64,000 nt of DNA from Malania oleifera (GCF_029873635.1 NC_080423.1:94420191-94484190); one strand, 5' to 3'; positions 33,960 through 45,385 are shown, numbered from the stretch's first letter. Notes: a model not told the origin generated them from the sequence alone. Translations and numbers: made by a program.

Positions 33960-34831
33960 CATAAATAACATTTCCATATTCCTAAAATAAAATCTGATTT
34001 TTACATATTTCTGAATAAAACTGTTATTTCATAATTTCTGAATCATAACATCATAATAATATTGATCATGGCATCTGCGCCGGCTATCATATCTCAGCAT
34101 CCGCGCCGACTATCATATCACGACATCTACGCCTACTACCATATCATAATATACTGGAAATATTCTTTAATTTCTGTACTGATTATTATCATTCTAAAAT
34201 CACTATAATAACATGCTTATTCCATGAAATCAAATCATATCCTGATATACTGTTAATACATTCAATTTATACTCATGCCACACGAGTGAGTAATTCTATA
34301 TAATATTACCTGGCCTGGAAAACATAATTTACTGATAAAATATTATTAAATATAAAATCATGATTTACATAATTCAACATCAGTATTTCCCCAAAACTAA
34401 TTATATCATACAAATAATTTCTGAAACATATACTCAATAATAATAAACATTAAATTTCTTGAAAAACCTAACTTAATCTATTCCTTACCTTGTTTCCTGA
34501 ACTACGCCTGCAGGAATCCTGAAATTATACCCGCAGCGCTCACCCGAATCCTGAATTTAATAACCCTAGTTCAATCAATTAATCACAAATGAAATACTAT
34601 TTTAAAATTTTCTAAGTCCATAAACTCCAAATAAATAATTAAACTCTCAAAAATAATCAATTTGCTTAATTCCCTAAATCCCACTCTCGCTTTGGAGTGG
34701 TGCCTAGGACCCCCAAATTGAAAATTTGCTGACGACGATCGAGATCAGAACCCCATGGTGGTGCCCAATCGTCGATTTACCTGAAGATCATAAGGAGACG
34801 ATCTGACCTTTGGGTTAAATATTATACGACA

Positions 34832-35383
34832 AAACTCCTATACTTGGGATAGCCTTTGTGCTGCTCATTTTTAAAGTGAGTCAATGTCAAATGTTGCTAT
34901 CGTCATTTTCTGTAGCAACTGAAATAGACATATAGGCATTAGAAGTCACATAAAGTGTTCCACTTCTCTTACCTCATGCAATCATCAGTGAACCCTTTGA
35001 AATTTTCCATTCATCGCCAATGAATGTTGTGGTGTATCCCCCATCTGCCAGTTGTCCAACCGAGATCAAGTTCTTTCTTAGGTTTGGAATATATCTGACA
35101 CCCTTCAACTTCCATGCGGACCCGTTCATCTTGATCTTCACAGTCTCCTTACCGGTTATGTCATAAGGTTAATCATTACCAAGGTATACCTTACCGAAAT
35201 CACCTGGTGTATACTCTAGGCAATCTTTAGTGCAAGTGGCATGAAATGAGGCTTTAGAGTCTAAGACCCAAGACTCCTTCTTGCTCTCCAAAGAGCTTAT
35301 CAACATATCACCTTCTTCTCAAGCAACAATGGCTTCTGTCTTCGCCTCATATTCTTTTCTTGAACCTTTACACTGGTTCTTGT
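34832..35383 (-). pseudogene. Copia fragment C, part 1 (end of zinc knuckle to pre-integrase)
   Basis: On minus it carries KNQCKGSRKEYEAKTEA, ESWVLDSKASFHATCTKDCL (the protease DSG box region), VYLGND and GSAWKLKGVRYIPNLRKNLI, a copia gag-protease region. Its other half, with the start of the zinc knuckle, is at 37737-37818. A solo LTR separates the two. Truncated on both sides by LTRs. Broken. Confidence 0.83.
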
Positions 35384-35453
35384 TGTAACGACCCAGAAAA
35401 TATTCATATTCAAGAGAGAGGAAAATATATACAGAAACAGAAGGAGGCCGTAG

Positions 35454-35729
35454 ACTTCGTTGACGAACGCTCCGCATTCATCGACGACATTGCATTTTGG
35501 AGATAATATTAAATTAAAATAATCTCAGAAAAATTGCCAAGCTTCGTCGACGAACATAGGGTCTCGTCGACGAAGGCCTTCAGAATTTCGTCGACGAACA
35601 CAGGGCTTCGTCAACGAGAAAATCCCGAGAGGGGTTCTGAAGCATCCTGAATTTCGTTGATGAATATAGGGTTTCGTCGACGAAATTTGTGAAGGACTCG
35701 TCGACGAACACAGGGTCTCGTCGATGAAA
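35454..35729 (+). repeat. Palindrome array TTCGTCGACGAA, ~10 copies
   Basis: Ten copies, mostly in pairs separated by CACAGGG or CATAGGG. Changes are again CpG transitions. The array ends ~10 bp before the TATA box. Confidence 0.9.
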
Positions 35730-35739
35730 TCCCTTGTTC

Positions 35740-35748
35740 TATAAATAG
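35740..35748 (+). promoter_or_regulatory. TATA box of the solo LTR
   Basis: TATAAATAG, identical to the one at 27722-27730 and in the same place relative to the array and the CT tract. Confidence 0.7.
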
Positions 35749-35782
35749 TTGGAATCCGGGATATTTTTCATTTTTCACCAAG

Positions 35783-35784
<2 letters not shown>

Positions 35785-35862
<78 letters not shown>
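35785..35862. repeat. (CT)n microsatellite
   Basis: A run of nearly 40 CT units just after the TATA region of the solo LTR. Short CT runs occupy the same place in copies 1 and 3. Confidence 0.95.
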
Positions 35863-35864
<2 letters not shown>

Positions 35865-36762
35865 ACGACTTTCTCTCCCTTCTCTCTCGTTTTCGGCCCT
35901 ACCAGTTGCCGGATTGACGATTCGAGGCTACCACGACGCGCCTGGTGAAATTCCCTACAAGTTTGCCGAAGCAGATCGTCGAGAAAACGAAATTGGATTT
36001 CATCCCAAATTCTGGGTAAGGTCTTTTATTGAGTTTTTGGCTTTATGGTAGTTATAAGAAATGACATAGGCGGAAAAATAATAATATTTTGTTCTGGGAT
36101 ATTGTGTTTTCAGGAGGTTGATCTAGGAATCCTGCGGCTATAGAGCCAAATTTTTATAAGGGCTTTTCAAAGTTGAGGTAAGGGAAATATGCTATGCTAG
36201 GAGTTTTAATAAAGTCAACAGAGATTTTATAAGCATGTTTTTATGTCAGTCTATTATACAGTTTTATGAAAAATAAGCATGAATGTTTGTGTGGCCTAAG
36301 TAGACTTTCATGTGAAAAATGAATTTATGCAGGCGTTATGAAATATCATACTATACTAAATATAAAGATATAGATAATATGTACATTTGATATAGTTTTC
36401 CAGCATATGAGATTATACAGATATTGATTTATATTTACAGAGAAATGTACATGCATATACAGATTTTATATGAATAGTTCATGAAACGGTTACATACATA
36501 TGTCCAAATACATGTATACAAATACTTAGATCAGTATTTCATATTACAGTTTATTACAAAACGGTTATATACATATATACAGTGTTATAACATGTCATGT
36601 TTTTCCTATTACCATAACATACAGAACACAGACAGAGTATATATATATAGAATACACAGATAGATATACAGAGGTAGAATCAAGATGCTACAGATATAAT
36701 GTTTACAGTACAGAAAGACAGAGTTATGGTAATTTTGGAAACACGATGAAAACAGTAAAAGA

Positions 36763-36769
<7 letters not shown>

Positions 36770-36808
<39 letters not shown>

Positions 36809-36840
36809 ATATATGTATATATGTATATATGTATATAGTA
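36770..36840. repeat. TA-rich minisatellite
   Basis: (TA)n followed by GTATATAT units; a further (TA)n lies at about 37188-37227. Both are within the solo LTR. Confidence 0.9.
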
Positions 36841-37187
36841 TCAGATCCCTGAGGAAAGTTACACAGACAGATACAGATCACAGAGCATGATACCGTTGTT
36901 AGATACAGATAGAGTGCAACCACATATCTCAGATAGTATATGGGTACCATCATGCCGTGCTCGGAGAGTATGCAGCTCCCCAGTACACTGGGCTGAGGGG
37001 GCCGGTATTGACGAGGTAGTAGCCAGTCCCGAGCTTAGGAGAGGATGCAATTTGGCCGAGCTGAGGTAGTGTAGAGTATGATGACCTATCTGGAGGGTCG
37101 ACCAGATAGAGTCCCGCCTACGGGCCGCACAACCTTGTCATGAGGGGTCAAATCATGACGTACAGAATCCTAGTGATAAAAGCACAG

Positions 37188-37230
<43 letters not shown>

Positions 37231-37431
37231 TTTACAGTATATGATGAGAATAGTATGATATTATCAGTATGAAAAGTAGAAAAATATAGATGATACAGTG
37301 TACTTTAAATTGAGAAGGAAAGATATGTTTGAAAGATATGATTTACAGATTGTTTATTGCATTACAAAACAGTTATTATTTTAAAAGCATACTTAACTTA
37401 GTTGTCACACACTAGTGATAGCATATTTCCA

Positions 37432-37452
37432 CTTACTGAGCGTCGACTCACC
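37432..37452 (+). repeat. Shared LTR block
   Basis: Reads CTTACTGAGCGTCGACTCAC, a variant of the block shared by seven LTRs here. Confidence 0.7.
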
Positions 37453-37736
37453 CCTTTATTCTAACATTTTTCAGGTGAGCCAGATAGGCGAGTAGATCAA
37501 GCTCGCGGATAGAGAGAGTGTTTGGTCACCCTGGTTATAGGGTGAGTTTTTGGAAAAGTTGTATATGTTTTTGGGATAGATGATACTAGAGTGGCATTTT
37601 TGTATGATCTATATATTCTAGAATCTGGTATTGTACAGTTTATGTATAAATAATTTTATGATTTATGTTTCCGCTGCGTAGGAATGTTTATTGTATAAAA
37701 AAAAAAATGATAGAATTTTGAGGTCGTTACACTTGT

Positions 37737-37818
37737 AATGACCGTTCTTTCCACAGTTCCAGCACTTAATATTCTTTATGCCTTAAGAACCTCTAAGATT
37801 TCTAGATTTGGACCGCCT
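37737..37818 (-). pseudogene. Copia fragment C, part 2 (zinc knuckle)
   Basis: On minus it carries RSKSRNLRG and IKNIKCWNCGKNGHY, the first part of a CX2CX4HX4C gag knuckle. It is split from 34832-35383 by the solo LTR and cut on the other side by the gypsy LTR at 37819. Confidence 0.85.
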
Positions 37819-40255
37819 TGTAGTGATCCTAAAAAAACAAAAAATAAATTAATTAATTAATTAAATTTAAATAATAATTATTAATTAAATAATATAATAT
37901 AATATAATAATATATTATAATATTATATATATAAAAGAGAAAAGAATTCTGAAGCTTCAGGAATTCAATTGAATTGAATCTGAACAACAGCAGCCCCCCC
38001 TTATCCTACGTGCTCATCTCTCTCTCGCCAACACTCTCACCTCACATAACTTCTCTCTCTCCCTCCTCGATTTTCTGGGCTTATTGTGCACCGATTGGAG
38101 AATGGAGAATACCGCTGGGTTCCATTCTCCGCCATCGTTAATCTAATCGGAGTGGATTTTTCATAAGAGCATTGTAGGCACCACTCCTGGGGTAACATAA
38201 ACTCACTCTCTCTCTCTTTAATTTCTCTCCAGTCTTCAGTTAAATCGACGATTAGACACCACCACGAGGTCCTAGTCTTGATCGTCGTCATTTTAGTCGA
38301 AGTGGATTTTCAATTTGGGGGTCCTAGGCACCACTCCAAAGCGAGGGTGAGATTTAGGGAATTAAGAAAATTGGTTATTTTTTGGAGTTTAATTGTTTAT
38401 TTGGAATTTATGTGCCTAAGAAATGTTAAAATAGTATTTTATTTAGGGTTGATTTGATTGAACTAGGGTTTATGAATTCAAGGTTCGGGTGAGTGCCACA
38501 GGTATAATTTCAGGATCTATGCTGGCGTAGTTTCTGAAACCGGGTAAGGGGAATAGATTAATCCAGTAATTTTTTGAATTTATCGTTTTAAATGGAAAAA
38601 ATAATATGTGTAAGTATATGTTTATTATGCGAATTTTAGAAAAACCAACTGTTTGAACTGTGATTTTGAGTCTAGGACTGTGTTATTAGTTATTATTTGC
38701 GAAAATGGAATGATGAAAGTGGGTTGGCATATTTTTAGTAAATGTATAAATATGTGTATTACTCTAAATCGTGTGGCATGAGTAAAAAGAATATATTGCG
38801 ATGAATTATGATACATATATTTATGAGATGTTGGAAATACTGAAATGCGTTGAGAATATTTATTGTGTGTGATTGTTAAATCAGAGTTGAATGTGAATGT
38901 TAAATTTCAAGTTATGGTTTTAGAACTTCGGTGGATTGTGGTTTCTTGTTATGCACAGTACTGTTGCGTGTGATTTCTGAAGAGCTAGTGCACTCACACG
39001 TCTTGTGGAGAGTGTGGAGATGGGATGATCGATTGTGCTGTGTAGGGTAGAGTTCCCCCTGGAGTCTAGACCAGTGTGGGAAAGCTAATCTGACTTATAT
39101 ACCAAAGAGGTTGTTTTTTTTTTATTTAACTCTGGTGAGTCGACCATGGTTAAGTCTAGTCTTCGAGCCGCACAACCCATCATGGGGGGAAACATGACAG
39201 TGTTTTATCCATCTGGTAAGGAGTTCTAAATGCATAATTGTTAATTTAACTAGTGAATAAAATGAGAACAAAATATATGAATGCAAACGGGAATACAGAG
39301 AAGGTGAAATGTGAATGTGAAATGTGGAAGTGAGATTTATGTGATGTGAAATACTAAGAAGTGTGAAAACTGAAAACTTGAAAAGATGAATAATACAGAG
39401 ATAACAGACACAGAGTGAAGTAATAATTGTATTATATATTGTAGTATTATATGTTATTGGGGCGAAGTATACTCTCCCCCCGAGGGCTTGCTAAGAAAGG
39501 CAAGTGCCCTAATTAATATCATATGTAACCATACTGGGTTGCATAACGTATTAGGGTATAGGGAAGCTACTTGTATGAGCTGATAATCTTCCCTATTCTT
39601 GGGAACTTATGCCTGTAAATAATTGTGTGAATGTGTGTGAATATGAGATAAACAATCCACCTGAGGGCTTACCAAGTAAGGTAAGTGCCCTAATATGCTT
39701 CAGTGGTAGCCGTAGGTTGGATAAGGTATCAAAGCAGAGGTGTGCTACTTGTATGGGTGAATAATCTCCCCAATTCTTGGGAACTCTCGTTAGTAAAATA
39801 TGTTGCATGTGTGTGAGTAGAGATAGAGAATGATTTCATAATTATGGATTAATTTGTAAATGATGATTATATTTTGTACTCTTAACCTCTTGATAGCCAC
39901 ACACTGGTACTAATCTATTCTATCTTACTGAGATGTGTCTCACCCGATATGAATTTCATCTTTTTCAGGACCTCCGCGTGATCGAGTTTAGTGAGCTTAG
40001 GGCTGGCTTAGCAGTTTAGAGAGAGAGAGAGGGTATAAACTTTGGTTATGGGTTGTATTATATTTATGTTTTCTAAGTTGTATATTTGTGAATATTGGAT
40101 ATTGGAGAATACCTTTCAAGATTATATATATGTAGAAACTCTGGTTTATTATTGAGTTGTTATTTTTTCTGTTGTGTGGTTGAGGTTATGGTATCAAATA
40201 CAGGTGAATGGAACACGTGGCACCCGAGCCCCACCTGGCAGGTTCGTGCGTCACA
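37819..40255 (+). repeat. 5' LTR of the gypsy element
   Basis: It starts TGTAGTGATCC and ends GTGCGTCACA. It holds the CACCACTCCAAAGCGAG stretch, CGGGTAAGGGGAAT at about 38542, GGCTTGCTAAGAAAGGCAAG-type phrases repeated at 39486 and 39665, and the shared block CTTACTGAGATGTGTCTCAC at 39924-39944. Confidence 0.75.
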
Positions 40256-40258
40256 AGG

Positions 40259-40270
40259 TGGTTTCAAAGC
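40259..40270 (+). promoter_or_regulatory. Primer-binding site of the gypsy element
   Basis: TGGTTTCAAAGC, 10 of 12 matches to the initiator tRNA-Met complement TGGTATCAGAGC, 3 bp after the LTR's CA. Confidence 0.65.
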
Positions 40271-40604
40271 ATTAGGTTTTAGGTTCTGCAAACTTAGAGA
40301 TGATTAATACCAAAGTATAGAAATAAATGATGGGGAGGATAGGAAATGGGTAGGTTAGGTGGTGAGAGTTATAGGATTTTGTCTTGTAGCCTGAAGGTGG
40401 AAGTAAGTCAAAAGCTTTCTATGATTTTTCTGACGCAATCAACGGTTTCAGAAAAACCATGACAAACCTTAAATGATTTCGTTTCTAAGCTGTGGGACTG
40501 GTCTTTAAGTTAGAGATTTGATGTATATTGGATTTTAGTTTAATGATTGTGTTGAGTAGGTTATGATAATGGAATTCTTAACTCCTTTCTGTCCTATTTT
40601 TAGG

Positions 40605-41220
40605 ATGGATCCTAGAGGGAAGAATGTAGAGGCTGAAGGAGGTTATGATTCAGAGGTTTCTAGTGAGGGGGACTTTGACACCTCCACGATGTTGCGGGGT
40701 ATAGCCCGTCAGGTTAGGGCAGAAATGAGGTGGGTCCCAAAAAGTAGAACTGTCCACCTACAGGTCAAGGCTACAGCATTAAGGACTTTATTCCTCTGAA
40801 CCCTCCGATTTTTGTAGGAGGACCTAACCCAATAGCTGCAGAGAACTGGGTGCAAGAAATTGAGGAGATAATGACAGTACTTGGCTGCACAAATGAGTAG
40901 AAAGTCCTATACGCCGCGTTAAAGATGACAAGAGGTGCGAAACGTTGGTGGCTTTCTGTGAAGTTGTTAAAAGAACAGAGACTGGTAAAGGTGGCACTGA
41001 CATGGGATCGATTTAAGGAATTGTTCTTTGATAGGTATTTTCCCTTGTCTATCAAAGAAGAAAAGATTAAAAAGCTCACTAACCTAACACAAGGGAGTAT
41101 GACTATCTAGGATTATGCGTCCAAGTTCATCGAACTATCACGTTTTGCTCCGTTTCTGATCCCGAACGGGGCAAGGAAGATCATAAAGTTTGAAAAAGTC
41201 CTGCGACGAAAGATCTATGA
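40605..41220 (+). pseudogene. Ty3/gypsy gag region (fossil)
   Basis: It begins MDPRGKNVEAEGG. NPPIFVGGPNPIAAENWVQE, MTRGAKRWWLSV, LTWDRFKELFFDRYFPLS and [13 protein letters not shown] are the hallmark phrases of the plant gypsy Retrotrans_gag domain (PF03732 type). Broken, with a few interruptions. No zinc knuckle follows. Confidence 0.88.
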
Positions 41221-41260
41221 AATAACATTAACCAAAAATTAAATTGAGTTTATATTAGAC

Positions 41261-43560
41261 CAAAAATACACATGACTTAGTAAAATGTTCTTTACTTTCG
41301 TTTATTTAAGAAGAGAATTGAAATTAAATGCTTTAAAGTGTGGATAGTAAGAACTATATAATTATCGACATCAGGTGTCATGGACTAGTTTGGGTTGCCA
41401 ACATTTGGTGACCATATTAAAATCAAGTGTAGCATACCAAATTAGTTGGTTCATCAAACTTGCCTTTTTTTTCTTTGAAAATCGTTACTTTATTTTAATT
41501 TTTGAAAAGACAAAATAAAGGAAAACCTTTTTAAAGACCTTAGGTTCAGGAATACAATTGTAAATAGAGAAGGTAACACTTTAAATTCATTCTAATTAGA
41601 GTTCAAAACATTAGCACCCTAAATCACTCATTCTTTTGAATGGTAACCATGTTTTCCTTGTGTGTGTATGTACATCTCATTTTGAAATAATTTTTTGAAA
41701 AAAAAAAATCATTTTAAGTTTTAGAAAAATGAAGTTAATTTTGAAAACCCGGCGGTCAATCATCTGCAAAGGTTGGTCGACCGTCTCGAGAGGTCGGCCA
41801 ACTCAACCCATACCCTTTTTGAAAAGGTTTTCATCGAACTTATGCAAAGGATTTAATCTCATGAAAGTCCTACTACTTTATTATTTAACAAAATCGAATC
41901 ATACAACACATATAAACACATACATAGTGAATAAAGAAGGACTTTAGGTTTTTGGTTTGGTATGGCTAGGTCTACAAAGTAAACCGCCTATATGTTCTCA
42001 AAAAGATGAATTAAGTTATCTATAATTCCAAAAAAAATATTTTATGTTTAAAACATTTTTTGAGTTATTTTATGAAAAATATTTGAATTTGCATGATTTG
42101 GTTTCTTTGTGAAAAATCATAAAATCTAACTTGAAATCTCGTGCAATCTTTCAAAAAAGAAATTTTTTAATTCAATCAACAATTATGTCATGAATGGTCA
42201 TTAAAAAATTAAATTTTCTAAATGAAATGTTTGGTTTATTTTAAAGGAAACCATTTAAAAGTGTGGATTTTGCCGTCAATCGCTTGTAATGCTTGTTCAA
42301 CCGCTTGAAAGAGAACTTCAATACAAACATGCAAATTTGACATCCTTGCATGTTTTTCCTTTGCAATCATAGTACAAACATATTCTACTACCCCTGACAT
42401 GCATTTTTGAACATAAAAAAGTAGAAAATTTGTGACGTGCAAATCATGGCATTTAAGGGTACATAAACATGTTTCAATATGCTAAAATCAACAAAATAAA
42501 TGGAAATAAATGAAGTAAGGGGTTAGGCACTGACCTCCAAACGAATAAATCTCTATAAATTAAGTGGAAGGTTCATCACTTTGAATCACACTCCCAAACT
42601 CCCTTTCAAAAGAAGAGGATTGTGAAATCTCTCCTTTTGAAAATCACTTTATAACCCGCGAATATATCTTGAAACTCTTATCTTGCTCCCACTTGAACGT
42701 GCCTTAGACACTCCCATAATAGGTCCTTTGATAGACCTCTCATGGCGATTGAGGGAACCCTCTTTTGAATTTGAATTTTGAAAATTCAACTTCAATAGTT
42801 AACTACGTTACCAACTATCAGCTATCATTGTCGAAAGTTTATAGGTGGCATAAAGAAAACACATGGCAAGCCCAAAATCTCCAACCAATTGCATGAAAAC
42901 AGATTAAAATTTTGAATACGGACTCGACTAGTTGACCGCCATTACAAGCTGGTCTGATCACCCGCATAAGGGTTGCACCAACAGCTAGTATTAGAGGGAA
43001 GGCTGGTCAACCACCCTAAGTGGTCAGCCAACCTCCCAGTGAAAGAATTTGGCTTTTTTTTTTCATTTTCCTCCGACTTTGATATCTTTTCATTTAAGTT
43101 AAAGTTGGTTTGGTCAAAATAATAGCTGTCAATGCTAACAATTTAAGAATTAATCTAAAACTTGATTATACAATCATGTGTGTTTATAACTTGCAACAGA
43201 CAACGATTATATTTTTGAAAGCCTAAAGATAATCAACTTTAGTTAAATTCTTTTCTCCTCAACTTCATATTTTGATATATTTGAAAGTTCTACTAATTTT
43301 ATTCAAGTATAAATAATTTAAGCATTTGAAACACAGAACAAGCAATGTTTTAATGAGAAAGAGTGAGCGAAATATTGTTAGTGGAAGTAAAAGAGACAGG
43401 AGTAAGAGTAAATCTAAAATAACAAGATAGTGAGGAAAGATTTAATAATTCTTAAGTCAGTTGAGGAAAACATCCTTTATCTCCTAAGTTACCGATGAGA
43501 ATGTCCTTGAACATACAAATTGGTGAAAAATAATTCATGTAATCAGCTACCTAATGAGGT
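41261..43560. other. Spacer with scattered GGTCGACC-type motifs
   Basis: No gene seen. GGTTGGTCGACCGTC lies at about 41770 and GAGGTCGGCCAACTC just after. Related phrases occur at 42270-42305 and 42930-43035 (TAGTTGACCGCC, GCTGGTCAACCACC, GTGGTCAGCCAACC). It may be a very old LTR of a GTCGAC-array family, but no ends were found. Confidence 0.4.
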
Positions 43561-43773
43561 TTAAAGCTTGCTGCTGTAGTACATGCAACCAACTCAGGTG
43601 TAGCACGCAATGACCAAAAATGACCAGCATACACAAGGCACCAGATGTTGAAAATAAATTTCATTTGGAAGGCACATACAAAAGGTTCAAACACAATGGT
43701 CCAAAAGACTCCCTCAAAGCACAAGTGCGGACAAAATAAAGCCCCACAGATGCAACAAAATTGGGGGCTGATG

Positions 43774-43814
<41 letters not shown>

Positions 43815-44266
43815 CGACTTGACATGGTGCATGTGACACAATGCAGCAGAGAAAACATTTGTAAAGAAATAGAATGCAAACCTCTGCAATAAAATGGAAA
43901 TCATAACGCTAATGAATTCAATCATTTTTAACATCAACAATATGCTCAGTAACTCTTTCGATTGAGCTTCAAGCGTCATAAAGCATCTATAGTCACAGTT
44001 ACAAATGCCCCGTATCTTAAGATATTAATCCTTTCACCAGGATATAATACGAGGGAAAAATCAATAAGATCAACAAAATTTCCAGCCGCAAAAAGGGAAC
44101 TTTTGATTTAAGAGATACAATTGCTGTTAATAAGCAAAGCTGTTCAGTGGCATAACTTACATTCCTTGAAATTTAGCTACAACTCTCTTTTTGGGATGCT
44201 ATTCTGAAGAAGCCATTGCCGAAAACGCCAACAGGTCCCTCTCTTTCCTATCAGTTTACTAATAAT
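43561..44266 (-). other. Probable 3' UTR and downstream region of PDR2
   Basis: Directly downstream of the PDR2 stop codon on the minus strand. The nearest few hundred bases probably form the 3' UTR, but the poly(A) site cannot be fixed. A (GA)n microsatellite is at about 43776-43811. Confidence 0.45.
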
Positions 44267-45385
44267 TCATATCTTCTTCTTCTCCAGGTTTGAATTGACC
44301 AGCTGTTGCCGCTTCTTCCAAGCCGGGATCCTACCAGGGAAAGCCCACCTCAATAACCTCTCCCAAGAATAGCAGCACAAGAACATGAGGAAAGCCCAAA
44401 CCAGTAGCTTGTTCCTCAATCCCACTGGCAAAGGCACCAACTTCAACCAATCATTCAAATCCCTAAATAGATCAGAGGTGATGACAGTGAAGAAGCCAAC
44501 AGCACCCAGAAGGGCATACAAAAATGGTTTGTTTTCAGAGATGCTCTGGTTGAAGGGATGACCCATATAATTCACAGCAAAGGTGGCAACTTGGAGCATC
44601 ATGCTAACCATGTAGGAGACCGTGTTCACCAAGTTGGGGTGGAAATCAGAATCCGGCTCAATGCATTCATCTGGCATATATTTCTCAGCCTCATTTACAG
44701 AAGATATCAAGAAAAACAAATGGAGAGCAAACTGTCCAAGGAGAGAGAGGAAGACATAGGAACAGAAAATATTAGGATGGGGGCGTTCAGCTGAAAGGAT
44801 GGGAAGGGGGCGAGCATGCGAGATAAATAGGAAGAAGGCAGCTGTAAAAAGGCCACTGATGGTAGCCTGGACGTCACCAAGTTTGACACCATCCAAGTAC
44901 ATAACACTAAGTACATAGGCCGTCGCAAGACAGTTTAGGCCAAGTATCTTGAACATCTGAAGAGTAGTCACAAGAGTACTACGGCCCTGGCGAATTATGT
45001 CCATGGTGGGAGCAACTGAAGCATGCTTTGCTGTAAAGGGTGACGCCATTGAGGCATCCCCAAGCTTTACGATTGGAGCAGAACGACCATCACCCTCATC
45101 ATTTAGCTCATCCATCATTTTCTTCAACTTTTGACGTTGCATCTCCACAGCCGTCAAGTGGCGATTACCAGCTGACTGGCCAGTGGACTCCAACCTTGCA
45201 GCAGCTCTGCCTTTTGAAGGGCCTTCTGCATTTAGTTTAAGGGCCTTACTTCCTGCTTCTGCAGTGGGCTTTGGTTTCTTTGACTTGACAGACTTTGTAC
45301 CCTCACTATTCGATGGCTCTGACGAAGAGTTTCCATGTTGAGGAGTTGGAGGCACTGCATTCAATAGAGCAACTCCTACATGGGC
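44267..45385 (-). CDS. PDR2: PDR2 last exon
   Basis: 1119 nt including the stop; 372 residues starting [14 protein letters not shown] Lys/Ser-rich linker, [20 protein letters not shown] and [19 protein letters not shown] precede the membrane part. Six hydrophobic helices are seen, including [55 protein letters not shown] and [18 protein letters not shown]. It ends NSNLEKKKI. Acceptor TTTTTCAG. Confidence 0.95.
   Translation of the reverse strand, partial: AHVGVALLNAVPPTPQHGNSSSEPSNSEGTKSVKSKKPKPTAEAGSKALKLNAEGPSKGRAAARLESTGQSAGNRHLTAVEMQRQKLKKMMDELNDEGDGRSAPIVKLGDASMASPFTAKHASVAPTMDIIRQGRSTLVTTLQMFKILGLNCLATAYVLSVMYLDGVKLGDVQATISGLFTAAFFLFISHARPLPILSAERPHPNIFCSYVFLSLLGQFALHLFFLISSVNEAEKYMPDECIEPDSDFHPNLVNTVSYMVSMMLQVATFAVNYMGHPFNQSISENKPFLYALLGAVGFFTVITSDLFRDLNDWLKLVPLPVGLRNKLLVWAFLMFLCCYSWERLLRWAFPGRIPAWKKRQQLVNSNLEKKKI

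Larger units (their letters stand above)
31011..34831 (-). mobile_element. Reversed gypsy-type LTR with possible PBS, split by a solo LTR
   Basis: On minus it starts TGTCGTATAATATTT at 34831 and follows the 5' LTR of the gypsy element at 37819-40255 closely (shared CAATTTGGGGGTCCTAGGCA, CACCACTCCAAAGCGAG, GATTTAGGGAATTAAG). The shared block reads GGTGAGACACCTCTCAGTAAG at 31295-31315, and short repeats lie near 34065-34145. On the minus strand TGGTATTAGAG at 31012-31022 resembles an iMet primer-binding site, suggesting a 5' LTR with a lost interior. A 1990-bp solo LTR (31431-33420) is nested in it. Broken; left border approximate. Confidence 0.7.
35384..37731 (+). mobile_element. Solo LTR, TTCGTCGACGAA-array family, copy 2
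   Basis: It starts TGTAACGACCCAG and ends GAGGTCGTTACA, flanked by a perfect 5-bp duplication CTTGT (35379-35383, 37732-37736). Internal order matches copy 1: palindrome array, TATAAATAG, long (CT)n, GTAAGG at about 36015, GAGGTAAGGGAAAT at about 36175, TA-rich minisatellites, GTCCCGCCTACGGGCCGCAC, and the shared block at 37432-37452. Inserted in copia C inside the codons of its gag zinc knuckle. Confidence 0.9.
37819..41260 (+). mobile_element. 5' part of a Ty3/gypsy element (LTR, PBS, gag), truncated
   Basis: A 2437-bp LTR (37819-40255), a primer-binding site 3 bp further on, a leader and a gag region. It ends near 41260 without protease, reverse transcriptase, integrase or a 3' LTR. The LTR resembles the reversed LTR at 31011-34831 and shares blocks with all the solo LTRs of the TGTARCGACCC group, so it ties that group to Ty3/gypsy. 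A target duplication was not found. Broken. Confidence 0.78.

Noticed and set aside
36609-36953. 114-codon minus-strand ORF
   Set aside because: Made of TA-repeat codons (IYIYTYI...) within a solo LTR.
43551-43979. 142-codon minus-strand ORF downstream of PDR2
   Set aside because: It contains a (SL)n run from the GA repeat and matches nothing; probably 3' flanking DNA.
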